Shown: positions 25,814 to 34,233 of the stretch, one piece after another
How positions within the stretch are numbered: position 1 is the first letter of the stretch
How the letters are laid out: every line of letters starts with the position of its first letter
From: Gimibacter soli
Lineage (GTDB): Bacteria; Pseudomonadota; Alphaproteobacteria; Sphingomonadales; Kordiimonadaceae
DNA length: 64,000 nucleotides
Direction: 5' to 3'
NCBI RefSeq assembly: GCF_028463845.1
Contig: NZ_CP116805.1
Location: forward strand, 682,001-746,000
Program-made: the position numbers and the translations under genes
The notes under the pieces: generated by a model
The model's input: only the letters and a program-made list of their open reading frames with translations
What the model was told of the DNA's origin: nothing
Database searches by the model: none

Positions 25814-25926
25814 GACAAATCCGCCGTTCGTGTAATTCCCGCCGGGTTTGGTGTAAGGCCGCCTGTTCCCCCGGTCCTTTTGCCCGCATTCCTGAGCGCT
25901 GCAAGTATGCACAATAGGGGAATGGC

Positions 25927-27276
25927 ATGAACACTGATACGGCAAATATCCGGCGCGGCACCTTTGGCCTCAAGGCACTGGGCGCGGTCCTTGTCCTTGG
26001 TCTTTCATCACTTTCTGCAGCAGCAGACGATACTTTGCCACGGCGTGCCCAATGGGATGCGCGGTTCGAAGGCAATGGCGGCGCGGGCATCCGTATCCGC
26101 GAGCTGACCGATCGCTCGCCGCTGGCCAAAGCAGGGTTGAAAGCTGGCGATATCATGATCCAGGTGGATGGCCGCGCGATTGTCGGCGCGGCTGCGTGGG
26201 ATGATCTGACCGACAGTCTGGTCGCGGGAAAGGATTATGCAATCCAGTACCGGCGAGGGGCGGTGGTGAAGGCTGCAAAGGCGCGTTTCCGGGCGATCCC
26301 GTATGAAGCCTATGACGGCATCGAGGTAAGCTACGACCAGATCACAAGCGACTATGGGGCGCGTCAGCGGGTCATCATCACCCGGCCGAAAGGGGCGAGC
26401 GGCCCTCTTCCTGCGGTCTTTGTCCTGCAGGGTCTCAGCTGTTCCAGCATCGAGAATATTCCGGGGCGCAATTCAAACTATATGCGGGTGCTCACGTCAC
26501 TGGTGACCGAAACAGGCATGGTGGTGATGCGGGTCGAAAAGCCGGGCCTTGGCGACAGCGAGGGCAATTGCTCGGAAACCGATTTCAAGGCGGAACTGAA
26601 CGGCTATGAGGTGGCACTCGCGAAACTGCAAAGGCTCGCCTACGTCGATCCTTCCCGGATCATCGTTTATGGCAACAGCATGGGCAGCGCCATTGCCCCC
26701 TATTTCGCCAACAAATACAGCCTTAAAGGCGTGATCGCGGATGGCACCTATTACCGTACATGGTTCGAACATATGCTGGAGATCGAACGCCGTATCCAGC
26801 GCATGCAGGGCGTGGAGGAGACCGTCATCAATGACCGGATCAACCGGGCCTATATCCCGCTTTATCATGGCATGCTGATCGCCAAGAAAAGCTATGCCGA
26901 TGTGGTTGCCGAGCAGCCATTGCTGGCGGAACACAATTATCACGGCGGACATCACATGTACGGGCGGCCCATGCGCTTCTATCACCAGATGCAGGATTTC
27001 GATGTGGCTGGAAACTGGGCCAGCCTCAAGGTTCCGGTCCGCATTCGTTGGGGCACGAACGACTGGATCATGTCCGAATATGACAATGACATGATCATGG
27101 AAGTGCTGGGGGCCGCCGGGCACACAGACGCCGAGCTCCATAAATTTGACGGCATGGATCACTGGTCCACAATCCATCCGACCGCTGCTGCCTCCTTCAA
27201 GGGTGAGGCAGGCACCTGGGACGAAAGAATCGCCAGCCAGATTGTGACGTGGGCTCAGGACCTTGCATCCAAGTAA
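25927..27276 (+). CDS. Exported PDZ-containing alpha/beta hydrolase
   Basis: A 449-residue protein with an N-terminal signal peptide ending near SAAADD. A PDZ-like domain follows at about 50-125 (GIRIRELTDRSPLAKAGLKA, GDIMIQVDGRAI), then an alpha/beta hydrolase domain. The likely catalytic triad is the Ser in VYGNSMGSA, an Asp in WGTNDWIM and the His in GMDHWSTIH; MRVEKPGLGDSEG is also typical. PDZ fused ahead of a serine hydrolase suggests an envelope esterase or peptidase that recognises peptide ends. ATG at 25927 has AGGGGA upstream. The substrate is unknown. Confidence 0.82.
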   Translation: MNTDTANIRRGTFGLKALGAVLVLGLSSLSAAADDTLPRRAQWDARFEGNGGAGIRIRELTDRSPLAKAGLKAGDIMIQVDGRAIVGAAAWDDLTDSLVAGKDYAIQYRRGAVVKAAKARFRAIPYEAYDGIEVSYDQITSDYGARQRVIITRPKGASGPLPAVFVLQGLSCSSIENIPGRNSNYMRVLTSLVTETGMVVMRVEKPGLGDSEGNCSETDFKAELNGYEVALAKLQRLAYVDPSRIIVYGNSMGSAIAPYFANKYSLKGVIADGTYYRTWFEHMLEIERRIQRMQGVEETVINDRINRAYIPLYHGMLIAKKSYADVVAEQPLLAEHNYHGGHHMYGRPMRFYHQMQDFDVAGNWASLKVPVRIRWGTNDWIMSEYDNDMIMEVLGAAGHTDAELHKFDGMDHWSTIHPTAAASFKGEAGTWDERIASQIVTWAQDLASK

Positions 27277-27429
27277 GGGCTGATACGCCCGCCCCGTTTG
27301 GCTTCCATGTGGCCGGAATCCGCACTGTTTCAGGGGTTCCGGCCGCAGTGAGCCTGACAAATAGAATTTGACATACCGATTGCTATGGTGTGCCATATTT
27401 TCGCCACATTTCAACTCGGAGGCGAAGAT

Positions 27430-28593
27430 ATGGCAACTGTTGCGGGGGCTGCAGGTGAGGCGGGCTATTTCAATGTCCGCACCAACAAGGAATATGCCGA
27501 GCGTATAGACCGATTGCGGATATTTGCGGTTCTCGGGATCATGATATTTCACTTGCCGCCGCTGGTGACATACCAGACGGATCCCGATCGGGCATTGCCG
27601 GTATTTTCCAGCGACTGGATTCTTTTCCTGAAGATCGCTTCCCAGACTTTGATCCCGGGCATGATGGTGCTGACCATGATCACCGGTCTGCTGATCTTTG
27701 GTGCCCAGCCGGCGCCCCCTTATGGCAAGAGCGTGCGAAAATGGACGCAGCGCCTGTTTGTGCCTTTCCTGATATGGACAGTGCCGTTCTCGCTGCTGGT
27801 CGCGGTTCTTCAGTCTTTCGGGCTTGGCAAGGAATATGGGCACCAGCTGGGTGACTTTGAACTCTGGCCCCTGATCGACAGCGTGTTCGGCATAACGACA
27901 TTTCCGGTCAATGTGCCGATGTATTTCACCCGCAGCATGTTTGTGCTGCTGCTCCTGTCCCCTGTCATCTGGTGGGTGGTGCGGCGAACGGGGCCGTTAT
28001 TGTTCCTGATTTTTGCCGCCCTCAAGATCGGGCAGGTGCAGGTGCCAGTCCTCTATTCCTGGTCGATCTGTGCCGGATTTGCGCTCGGCGCCTATCTCGT
28101 CCTGCAACCTGAGTGGCTGGATCATTTTGAACAGCATGGCGGCAAATATCTGGCGGCAGCACTTGGTCTGCTGATGGTCAGCGCGCTTATCCGGTTCATG
28201 CACTATGGGCAGAATGTAAGGATTGCCACTATCACCGCCGACATAGCGGATTTCTTCATGCTGCCGGGAACCTGGTGGCTTGGGCGATACTTTGCCTATC
28301 CAAGGCTTGCTGCCTTGTTCAAGCGCCTCAATCCCTATAATTTTGCCCTGTTTGCGGCCCATGTACCGCTTATCCATATTTACTGGAATCTTTTCGAAGC
28401 CTGGTTCGGGAGTAGTGCAAATCCGGCCTATACCGTCTTTTTCTTCCTTCACCCTGTACTTCTGGTGGTCAGCATCCTTTACTTGTCCAAGTTTGCCGAG
28501 TGGCTAAGCCCGACACTTTGGGGCTATGCGGTCGGCGGCAGAACCCGCAACGAACTGAACGTCCGCAAGGAGCGGGCGGTACAGACCGGGTAA
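27430..28593 (+). CDS. Acyltransferase-3 family membrane protein
   Basis: A 387-residue integral membrane protein with about ten helices. RIDRLRIFAVLGIMIFHLPP near the N-terminus matches the acyltransferase-3 (COG1835/COG3936) start, with the His that is thought to be catalytic, and the late PYNFALFAAHVPLIHIYW is the second family motif. These proteins acylate sugars, glucans or other surface molecules. The ATG at 27430 has GGAGG 8 bases upstream. It follows the PDZ hydrolase gene by about 150 bases; an esterase-like and an acyltransferase protein together suggest surface-glycan modification, which is inference. Confidence 0.82.
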   Translation: MATVAGAAGEAGYFNVRTNKEYAERIDRLRIFAVLGIMIFHLPPLVTYQTDPDRALPVFSSDWILFLKIASQTLIPGMMVLTMITGLLIFGAQPAPPYGKSVRKWTQRLFVPFLIWTVPFSLLVAVLQSFGLGKEYGHQLGDFELWPLIDSVFGITTFPVNVPMYFTRSMFVLLLLSPVIWWVVRRTGPLLFLIFAALKIGQVQVPVLYSWSICAGFALGAYLVLQPEWLDHFEQHGGKYLAAALGLLMVSALIRFMHYGQNVRIATITADIADFFMLPGTWWLGRYFAYPRLAALFKRLNPYNFALFAAHVPLIHIYWNLFEAWFGSSANPAYTVFFFLHPVLLVVSILYLSKFAEWLSPTLWGYAVGGRTRNELNVRKERAVQTG

Positions 28594-28639
28594 GCGCAGT
28601 TTTTGCGCCACAGGATGAACTGATTTCGAAGGGGCCTAC

Positions 28640-29986
28640 ATGTTCGCCAAAGCGTTTCTAGTGACTGCCGTGTTGGCGGGGGTTCTTGCACCTGCGTCCG
28701 CGGCGGACGTGACGATCTACCGCGATGCCACGATCATCGACGGCAAGGGCGGGGCTTCCGTGCCGCATATGGCGGTGATTGTGGAAGGCGAGACGATCAG
28801 CGCGGTGACGCCGGTAGCGGACCTTTCGGCAACAGAGATGGACGGGGCCAAGGTCGTGGACCTAAGCGGGGCCTATCTGATGCCGGGGCTGATCGACAGC
28901 CACCAGCATATGGCAACCCCGCCGGACCATCCCCGTGCGCTCGCGCAGATGCGGCGGGATCTCTATGGCGGGATCACGGCGGTGCGCATCATGGCCGATG
29001 ACCTGCGGGCAGTGGGCGATTATGCGCGCGCCTCGGCGCAGGGCGAGATCGCAGCGCCTGATATCTATTATGCCGCCCTGATGGCCGGCCCCGACTTTTT
29101 CGACGATCCACGCACGGCAGCCGCCGCCAAGGGGGTGAAGCCAGGCACTGCGCCCTGGATGCAGGCGATCACGCCTGATACCGACATGCCGCTTGCCATT
29201 GCGCGCGCCAAGGGCACGTCGGCGATTGGCGTGAAGCTTTACGACAATCTGCATCCGGCAGAATTGAAGCGCATCACGGCAGAAGCCCACAAGCAGGGCA
29301 TGTTTGTGTGGGCGCACGGGATGGTGTTTCCGTCTGCCCCCGAAGATGTGGTGGCGGCAGGTGTCGATGTGATCTCGCATACTTGCTATCTTGCCTATCA
29401 GGTGATGAACCCGCGCCCCACCACCTACAAGGACCGCCGCCCGGTGGAGACCGAAAAGCTGCAGGGTGGGGATAATCCTGTGATGGCGAAGATATTCAGA
29501 GATATGGCGGCGAAAGGCATCGCACTTGATGCCACCATCCGCGTTTACCGCGAGATGGACGACCGCTATGCGGCAACCCCCAAGATGAAGCAGCCCTATT
29601 GCACGGCGGATCTTGCCGCGATCCTGACGAAACAGGCCTATGATCTGGGCGTGAAGATTGTCGCGGGCACCGATGTGGTGCCGCCGCGCGAGGCGGCCTT
29701 CCCTGCCCTTTATGACGAGCTTGTGCTGCTGAATGAAAAGGTCGGCATGCCGGCGGGTGCCGTGATCCGCGCAGCCACCTATGAAGGCGCGCGCATCCTT
29801 GGGCAGGATGGCACGTTCGGGACGATCGAGGCCGGTAAGCGCGCCGATTTCATCGTCACCGGCAGCGATCCGCTTGCCTCGCTTGCCAATGTCCGCGATA
29901 TCCGCTTCACCGTGAAGCGCGGCAAGCGTTACGACCGTGCCGACTATAAGGGTATCACAGCCGCGGAAATGCCTGACGAGGAATAG
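28640..29986 (+). CDS. Exported amidohydrolase
   Basis: A 448-residue metal-dependent amidohydrolase of the imidazolonepropionase-like family. A signal peptide (MFAKAFLVTAVLAGVLAPASA) is followed by metal-site motifs IDSHQHM, GVKLYD with the bridging lysine, WAHGM, ISHTCYL and AGTDVVPP. Export suggests it acts on dipeptides or other amides in the periplasm; relatives include Xaa-Pro and Xaa-Arg dipeptidases. GAAGGGG precedes the ATG. A strong terminator follows. Confidence 0.88.
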   Translation: MFAKAFLVTAVLAGVLAPASAADVTIYRDATIIDGKGGASVPHMAVIVEGETISAVTPVADLSATEMDGAKVVDLSGAYLMPGLIDSHQHMATPPDHPRALAQMRRDLYGGITAVRIMADDLRAVGDYARASAQGEIAAPDIYYAALMAGPDFFDDPRTAAAAKGVKPGTAPWMQAITPDTDMPLAIARAKGTSAIGVKLYDNLHPAELKRITAEAHKQGMFVWAHGMVFPSAPEDVVAAGVDVISHTCYLAYQVMNPRPTTYKDRRPVETEKLQGGDNPVMAKIFRDMAAKGIALDATIRVYREMDDRYAATPKMKQPYCTADLAAILTKQAYDLGVKIVAGTDVVPPREAAFPALYDELVLLNEKVGMPAGAVIRAATYEGARILGQDGTFGTIEAGKRADFIVTGSDPLASLANVRDIRFTVKRGKRYDRADYKGITAAEMPDEE

Positions 29987-30014
29987 GGCGGCGAGCGGCC
30001 ATCTCCGAAAACAT

Positions 30015-30040
30015 AAAACCCCGCCGGTGAGCGGGGTTTT
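30015..30040. terminator. Bidirectional intrinsic terminator
   Basis: AAAACCCCGC and GCGGGGTTTT form a perfect 10-base stem with a 6-base loop. The stem ends in T on both strands, so it can end the amidohydrolase transcript on the plus strand and the small gene at 30069-30293 on the minus strand. Confidence 0.9.
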
Positions 30041-30068
30041 CTCTGGAAGGCTGTCGTGCGGGCCGGGG

Positions 30069-30293
30069 TCAGATGGCAGCGGGGATGCGCTGCGGCTGGC
30101 GTTGGCGGGCCTGTTCGGCCATCTGGTTGGCAAATACCCACTGCACAAGGCGCAGCATCAAGGGCGTATTGGCGGACAGGTCCACCAGATGCGGATTGGT
30201 CTGCATAAGACTGGCGACGGCGATGATCGCGTTGCGATTGCCGCGTACAGCCCAGTTGATGAAATCGTCGGTGCTCAGTCCCTGATGCGCCAT
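30069..30293 (-). CDS. Small hypothetical protein
   Basis: A 74-residue protein starting MAHQGLSTDDFINWAVRGNR, mostly helical and rich in Gln, Asn and Ala, without membrane helix or signal peptide. I do not recognise a family. It is judged real because AGGG lies 7 bases before the ATG, the composition is protein-like, and the shared terminator at 30015-30040 fits its end. It stands alone between the amidohydrolase and a PEP-CTERM gene. Confidence 0.6.
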   Translation of the reverse strand: MAHQGLSTDDFINWAVRGNRNAIIAVASLMQTNPHLVDLSANTPLMLRLVQWVFANQMAEQARQRQPQRIPAAI

Positions 30294-30576
30294 AAAACTA
30301 CCCTATACTCACAGTCTTCTACCGTACGGGCAGCATAGGTTACCGCTAACGCTCGGGAAAACGGCCTCGCAGATTTTGTTAAAATCCAATGGACCGCCTT
30401 GAATTCTTGAGGGAATTTCAGCGTCCTTCCTTTGCCCCTTCGGGGCTGCGGTCGCGCGGCGGTACCCGAATCGTCTTTTCTCCCTGTGTGTCGGTCAGTT
30501 TGATCCCGGTCAAAGCACCGATATCCCGGTTCGGTTATGCTGTCCTCATGAGACAATCTAACGGGAGGTTTGGACG

Positions 30577-31284
30577 ATGTCGGGCAGGTTCGGGCGGTTG
30601 GTCATGGCGACGGCACTGTGTCTTGGTCTTGCCGGGGCCACAGAGGCCTATACATACCAGATCACGGGTGACCTGAGCTTTACTTCGGCAGAGCAGGCCG
30701 GGCTTTTCGGCCTCTCGTCGCCGGAAGGGGGCGCCTTCAAGGCGCGTTTCGAAGCAGACGGGACGGCGACGACTGATGATGCCATCTATACGGCGCTCGA
30801 TCCGATCACGGGCGACTTCATCTATGAAGCCGTTTATGCGCTTCCGCTGACTCAGCTCGTTCTTGGCAATGTGTCGCTATTGTATCCGGATACGGGTGGC
30901 GCCGGATCCTGGATGCAACTGACCTTCTTCTACGAATATAGCTATATCAGGCTCGGATTCGAGACAGACATGCCGGTACCGGGTTCTGCAAACGGGTTGA
31001 CGGTCACAGATGTCGACCTGCTGGCGCTTGACTATAGCGTGCTGTTTTATGACGCCAATTTCGACAGCATCGAGACATTCAACAGTTTCTATGATCGCAG
31101 TGGCGACATCAGTTTTGCCTACGGCGACGGGCATACGGGCACAGCCAACATTTCCAATCTGACATTGACGGTCTTGCCCGGGGGCATCCCCGAACCTTCG
31201 ACATGGATGCTGCTGATGATGGGCTTCGGCTTCAGCGCCATGGCTGCCCGGCGGCGCAGACGGGCCGTGGTGTCTGGCGCCTGA
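30577..31284 (+). CDS. PEP-CTERM sorting-domain protein
   Basis: A 235-residue exported protein with a signal peptide (about residues 1-24) and a C-terminal sorting signal: IPEPSTWM, a hydrophobic helix and RRRRR. Such signals are processed by exosortase and mark proteins for the envelope or matrix. The mature part is rich in Phe, Tyr, Thr and Asp with no recognised enzyme motif. GGGAGG lies 8 bases before the ATG. Its tail diverges from those of the other four PEP-CTERM genes here, and its upstream region lacks the TTAA-N7-TTAA box. Confidence 0.87.
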   Translation: MSGRFGRLVMATALCLGLAGATEAYTYQITGDLSFTSAEQAGLFGLSSPEGGAFKARFEADGTATTDDAIYTALDPITGDFIYEAVYALPLTQLVLGNVSLLYPDTGGAGSWMQLTFFYEYSYIRLGFETDMPVPGSANGLTVTDVDLLALDYSVLFYDANFDSIETFNSFYDRSGDISFAYGDGHTGTANISNLTLTVLPGGIPEPSTWMLLMMGFGFSAMAARRRRRAVVSGA

Positions 31285-31308
31285 CTGGAGATATGAAACT
31301 GGAGATAT

Positions 31309-31342
31309 AAAAAGGGGCGACCGAATCTGGCCGCCCCTTTTT
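31309..31342. terminator. Bidirectional terminator
   Basis: AAAAAGGGGCG pairs with CGCCCCTTTTT around a 12-base loop between the convergent PEP-CTERM and DUF885 genes. T tracts follow the stem on both strands. Confidence 0.88.
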
Positions 31343-31358
31343 GCATTTTGCTGGTGGA

Positions 31359-33200
31359 TCAGCCCTTGCTGGCAGCGATCCAACCGTTCACCTTTTCCTC
31401 GAGGATATCGAGCGGCAGGAAGCCATGCTTCAGCACCACATCGTGGAAATCTGCATAGGTGAACTTGTCGCCAAGCTCGGTTTGCGCCTTGGTACGCAGT
31501 TCCATGATCTTCAGTTTGCCGATCATATAGGCTGTGGCTTGGCCCGGCATGACGATGTAGCGCTCGATCGCGCTTGTCGAATCGCCTTCGGGGTTCGGCG
31601 TATTGTCGATCAGATACTGGATCGCCTGTTCGCGGGTCCAGCGCTTGTCATGAAGGCCGGTATCGACCACCAGGCGGCAGGCGCGCCACAGTTCCATCGC
31701 CAGGCGGCCGAAGTCGCTATAGGGATCGGTATAGAAGCCCATGTCCTTGCCAAGCTCTTCGGTGTAAAGGCCCCAGCCTTCCGAATAGGCGGTGAAGCCT
31801 GCCGACCGCTGGAAGAGCGGAACGCCTTCCAGTTCCTGCGTCACAGCGATCTGGAAATGGTGGCCGGGTGCCCCTTCGTGATAGGCCAGCGCCTCAAGCT
31901 GATAGAGCGGCATGTCGCGCACATTCTTGAGGTTTGCATAGAAGGCGCCGGGGCGTGAGCCATCGGGCGCGGGGCGCTGGTAGAAGGCCTTGCCGGCCGA
32001 GGTTTCGCGGAATTTTTCCACGGCGCGGACTTCAAGCGGGGCTTTCGGCAGGCGGTGGAAGAACTCGGGCGCCTTCTGCATCACCTGATCGATATAGCCC
32101 TTGGCCGTATCGATATAAAGCTGGCGGCCAGCGTCGCTGTCTTCCACGAAGAAGCGGTCGTCGGTGCGGGTAAACTCGAAGAAGTCCTTGAGGCTGCCTT
32201 CGAAGCCGACCTTCTTCATGATGGCTTCCATCTCGCTGTGGATGCGGGCCACATTATCAAGGCCGATCTGGTGGATTTCCGCCGCCGACAGGCTGGTCGT
32301 CGTATAATCCTTCAGCTTCTGGGCATAGAAGGCTTCGCCGTCCGCGAATTTCCAGACGCCGGCATCCTCGTTCGCCAGACCTTCCTGACGGGTCAGTTCA
32401 GCAATCACGCGGTCATAGCCCGGCTTCACATGCTCAGTGAGGGCTTTCTCGGCACTCGCGATAATGGCGGCGCGGTCTTCGTCGCTCATCTCGATGTCGG
32501 CGATCTTGGTTTTCAGGTGGGCAAGCAACACGTTATCGGTGCCGCTGTCATCGAAAGGCGCGCCCGCGACGATGCGTTCGATCGAGGTCAGGACACGGGG
32601 ATAGACAAACTTGGGCGGCAGGACGCCGGCTTTTTCGGCGCGCAGGGCGCGGTCGACTTCTTCACCGAGATAGGCATCGAAGGTGGCAAGGCGGGTGACA
32701 AAGGCCTCCGCATCTTCTTTCGATTCCAGCCGGTGCACGGTCAGCAGGTGCGTTACCGGGCGGGTGTGGGCGCCGTACATCTGGTTGAAGACATAGGTGT
32801 CGTTCCGGAACTTGTCGTCTTCGATATTACGGGTCCAGAGCTTCTTGAAGAGCGTCAGGCTGAGGGCCGATGCTTCGGGCAGCACGCTGGCGTCAAAGCC
32901 TTCGGCTTCGGCGAGCTGCGCCTTGGTCAGCGCCAGTTCCTGATCTTGCGCTTCGACCGTCGAGCTCGGCCACTTGTCATGCTGGCTGTGGTCGCCGAGG
33001 CTTTCCTGATACAGCGGATTGAGCGCCAGCTGGTCCTGCATGGCTTTTTCGAAGAAGGCGTTCAGGCGCGCGACTTCGGCCTCCGCTGAGGGCTTCTCGG
33101 TGGCGGGTGCGGCGGTTGTGCTGTCATTCTTCTGAGCAGCGGGCTCGCACGCGGCGAGGGCAAGGAGCAGCGAAAGCGCGCTCACGGATGTTCTGAGCAT
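31359..33200 (-). CDS. DUF885 lipoprotein, likely metallopeptidase
   Basis: A 613-residue DUF885 protein. It starts at 33200 with a lipoprotein signal (LSLLLALAAC), so it is probably lipid-anchored in the envelope. The key motif is YHEGAPGHHFQ, an HExxxHH-like metal site, with AFTAYSEGWGLYTEELG further on, typical of the family, which is related to thermolysin-like peptidases. The long helical N-terminal region matches the family. It is convergent with a PEP-CTERM gene and shares a terminator with it. Confidence 0.9.
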   Translation of the reverse strand: MLRTSVSALSLLLALAACEPAAQKNDSTTAAPATEKPSAEAEVARLNAFFEKAMQDQLALNPLYQESLGDHSQHDKWPSSTVEAQDQELALTKAQLAEAEGFDASVLPEASALSLTLFKKLWTRNIEDDKFRNDTYVFNQMYGAHTRPVTHLLTVHRLESKEDAEAFVTRLATFDAYLGEEVDRALRAEKAGVLPPKFVYPRVLTSIERIVAGAPFDDSGTDNVLLAHLKTKIADIEMSDEDRAAIIASAEKALTEHVKPGYDRVIAELTRQEGLANEDAGVWKFADGEAFYAQKLKDYTTTSLSAAEIHQIGLDNVARIHSEMEAIMKKVGFEGSLKDFFEFTRTDDRFFVEDSDAGRQLYIDTAKGYIDQVMQKAPEFFHRLPKAPLEVRAVEKFRETSAGKAFYQRPAPDGSRPGAFYANLKNVRDMPLYQLEALAYHEGAPGHHFQIAVTQELEGVPLFQRSAGFTAYSEGWGLYTEELGKDMGFYTDPYSDFGRLAMELWRACRLVVDTGLHDKRWTREQAIQYLIDNTPNPEGDSTSAIERYIVMPGQATAYMIGKLKIMELRTKAQTELGDKFTYADFHDVVLKHGFLPLDILEEKVNGWIAASKG

Positions 33201-33275
33201 GGTGTTTCCCCCAAAGGTTCTAGGTTGTTTGTGAGGCGGCAGCCTAAGGCAAGCGAAGCCACCCGCGCAAACGAA

Positions 33276-33298
33276 AAGGGCGGCCAATGGCCGCCCTT
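33276..33298 (-). terminator. Terminator of PEP-CTERM gene A
   Basis: AAGGGCGGCC and GGCCGCCCTT form a perfect 10-base stem with a 3-base loop. The minus strand continues TTTTCGTTT, so it ends the transcript of the gene at 33325-33975 before the DUF885 gene. Confidence 0.85.
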
Positions 33299-33324
33299 GA
33301 ACGTTCGTTTAGGCGCTTCGCGGA

Positions 33325-33975
33325 TCAGGCTGCAGCAGCAACCGAACGGCGACGCGAGGCGATGCCCACAAGGCCGAAGCCCATGATCATCATCAGCCAG
33401 GTGGCCGGCTCCGGAATTGCCGAAACGGTCAGGCCGGCAACGCGGAAGTCGGAATTGGCGTCATGAGCGGCGATCGCGAACTTCTGGGTGCCGAGGCCGC
33501 CGTTGAAGTCATAGGGGTTCTCGGCGAGGTTGCCGTCGAACAGCGACCAGCTGCCGTTGCTGAAGCTGTAGATATTGAAGGCGTCAGCGGCTTCCGGGAA
33601 GGTCCACCACAGGAAGCTCTCGGTTTCGGTGTTGAAAAGGCTGAGCGCGATCGACTGGGCGGAAACAACCCAATCGAACTCGAAAACAAGCGCTTCGGTG
33701 GTGAAGAGGTCACCATCAAGCTCGTTGTCATCTTGCGGGTAGCCATGCACGCCAAGGCCGGCGCTGTTTTGGCTGACCTGGTCGGGCAGGAAATCGAGAC
33801 CGATATAAAGGAGCTCGTAGCCGGTAACGGTCACATTGAGGCCGTTGTCACCGGTGAAGGACATTTCGTTGGCAATCGAAGGGCTGCCGGTGAAATCGAA
33901 GGTATTAACAGCAGCACTTGCCGGTGCGGCGAGACATGCGAGCGCGGCAAGGGCGCCAAGGGTTTTGCGGATCAT
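33325..33975 (-). CDS. PEP-CTERM sorting-domain protein (A)
   Basis: A 216-residue exported protein: signal peptide MIRKTLGALAALACLAAPASA, a beta-rich mature part with NTFDFTGSPSIANEMSF, and the sorting tail IPEPATWLMMIMGFG ending in SRRRSVAAAA. The mature part resembles the two genes upstream only in its overall plan, but the last 29 residues are identical to those of gene B. The start at 33975 is preferred because residues before it lack signal character. It is followed by its own terminator and preceded by a TTAA-N7-TTAA box. Confidence 0.88.
   Translation of the reverse strand: MIRKTLGALAALACLAAPASAAVNTFDFTGSPSIANEMSFTGDNGLNVTVTGYELLYIGLDFLPDQVSQNSAGLGVHGYPQDDNELDGDLFTTEALVFEFDWVVSAQSIALSLFNTETESFLWWTFPEAADAFNIYSFSNGSWSLFDGNLAENPYDFNGGLGTQKFAIAAHDANSDFRVAGLTVSAIPEPATWLMMIMGFGLVGIASRRRSVAAAA
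33372..33411 (-). repeat. PEP-CTERM tail repeat, copy 1
   Basis: A 40-base segment coding for the PEPATWLMMIMGFG part of the sorting tail. It is identical, including synonymous positions, at 34281-34320, 35375-35414 and 63837-63876. Confidence 0.9.
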
Positions 33976-34029
33976 ATTTAACTCCAACGGGAAAAATTGA
34001 AACTTGGGATGCTCGAACAAGCCTGAAAA

Positions 34030-34044
34030 TTAACGTTTGGTTAA
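34030..34044 (-). promoter_or_regulatory. TTAA-N7-TTAA box upstream of PEP-CTERM gene A
   Basis: TTAACGTTTGGTTAA on the plus strand is followed by C. The spacing matches the CtrA consensus TTAA-N7-TTAAC. It lies 54 bases before the start of gene A. On the coding strand the box is followed after 18 bases by CATCCC, as in genes B and C (TATCC). Confidence 0.55.
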
Positions 34045-34160
34045 CATGTGAAAGCTGTTCATCCAAGACCGGATTCCGGATAAATTTAAAATTGAAATAA
34101 AATTACGGAAACCGGGGTCATACAGGCTCAAGTTGTTTCAAAATGAGGCATAAAAAGGTA

Positions 34161-34188
34161 AAGGGCGGCTCCCGGAGGAACCGCCCTT
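34161..34188 (-). terminator. Terminator of PEP-CTERM gene B
   Basis: AAGGGCGG pairs with CCGCCCTT around a 12-base loop, and the minus strand continues TTTACCTTTTTA. It lies about 45 bases after the end of the gene at 34234-34947. Confidence 0.8.
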
Positions 34189-34233
34189 CACATGGGATCA
34201 GGCTTGGCAGCCGTTGATCTGGATCGCTATGCC

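Noticed and set aside
26497-27843. A 448-codon minus-strand frame across the PDZ-hydrolase and acyltransferase genes
   Set aside because: It overlaps two genes with clear domains and its own translation has no domain character.
28862-30148. Long minus-strand frame over the exported amidohydrolase
   Set aside because: Shadow of a gene with intact metal-site motifs; it would also cross a perfect terminator hairpin.
31284-31308. ACTGGAGATAT repeated twice with a 14-base period after the PEP-CTERM gene at 30577
   Set aside because: Too short, and only two copies; likely a small slippage duplication.
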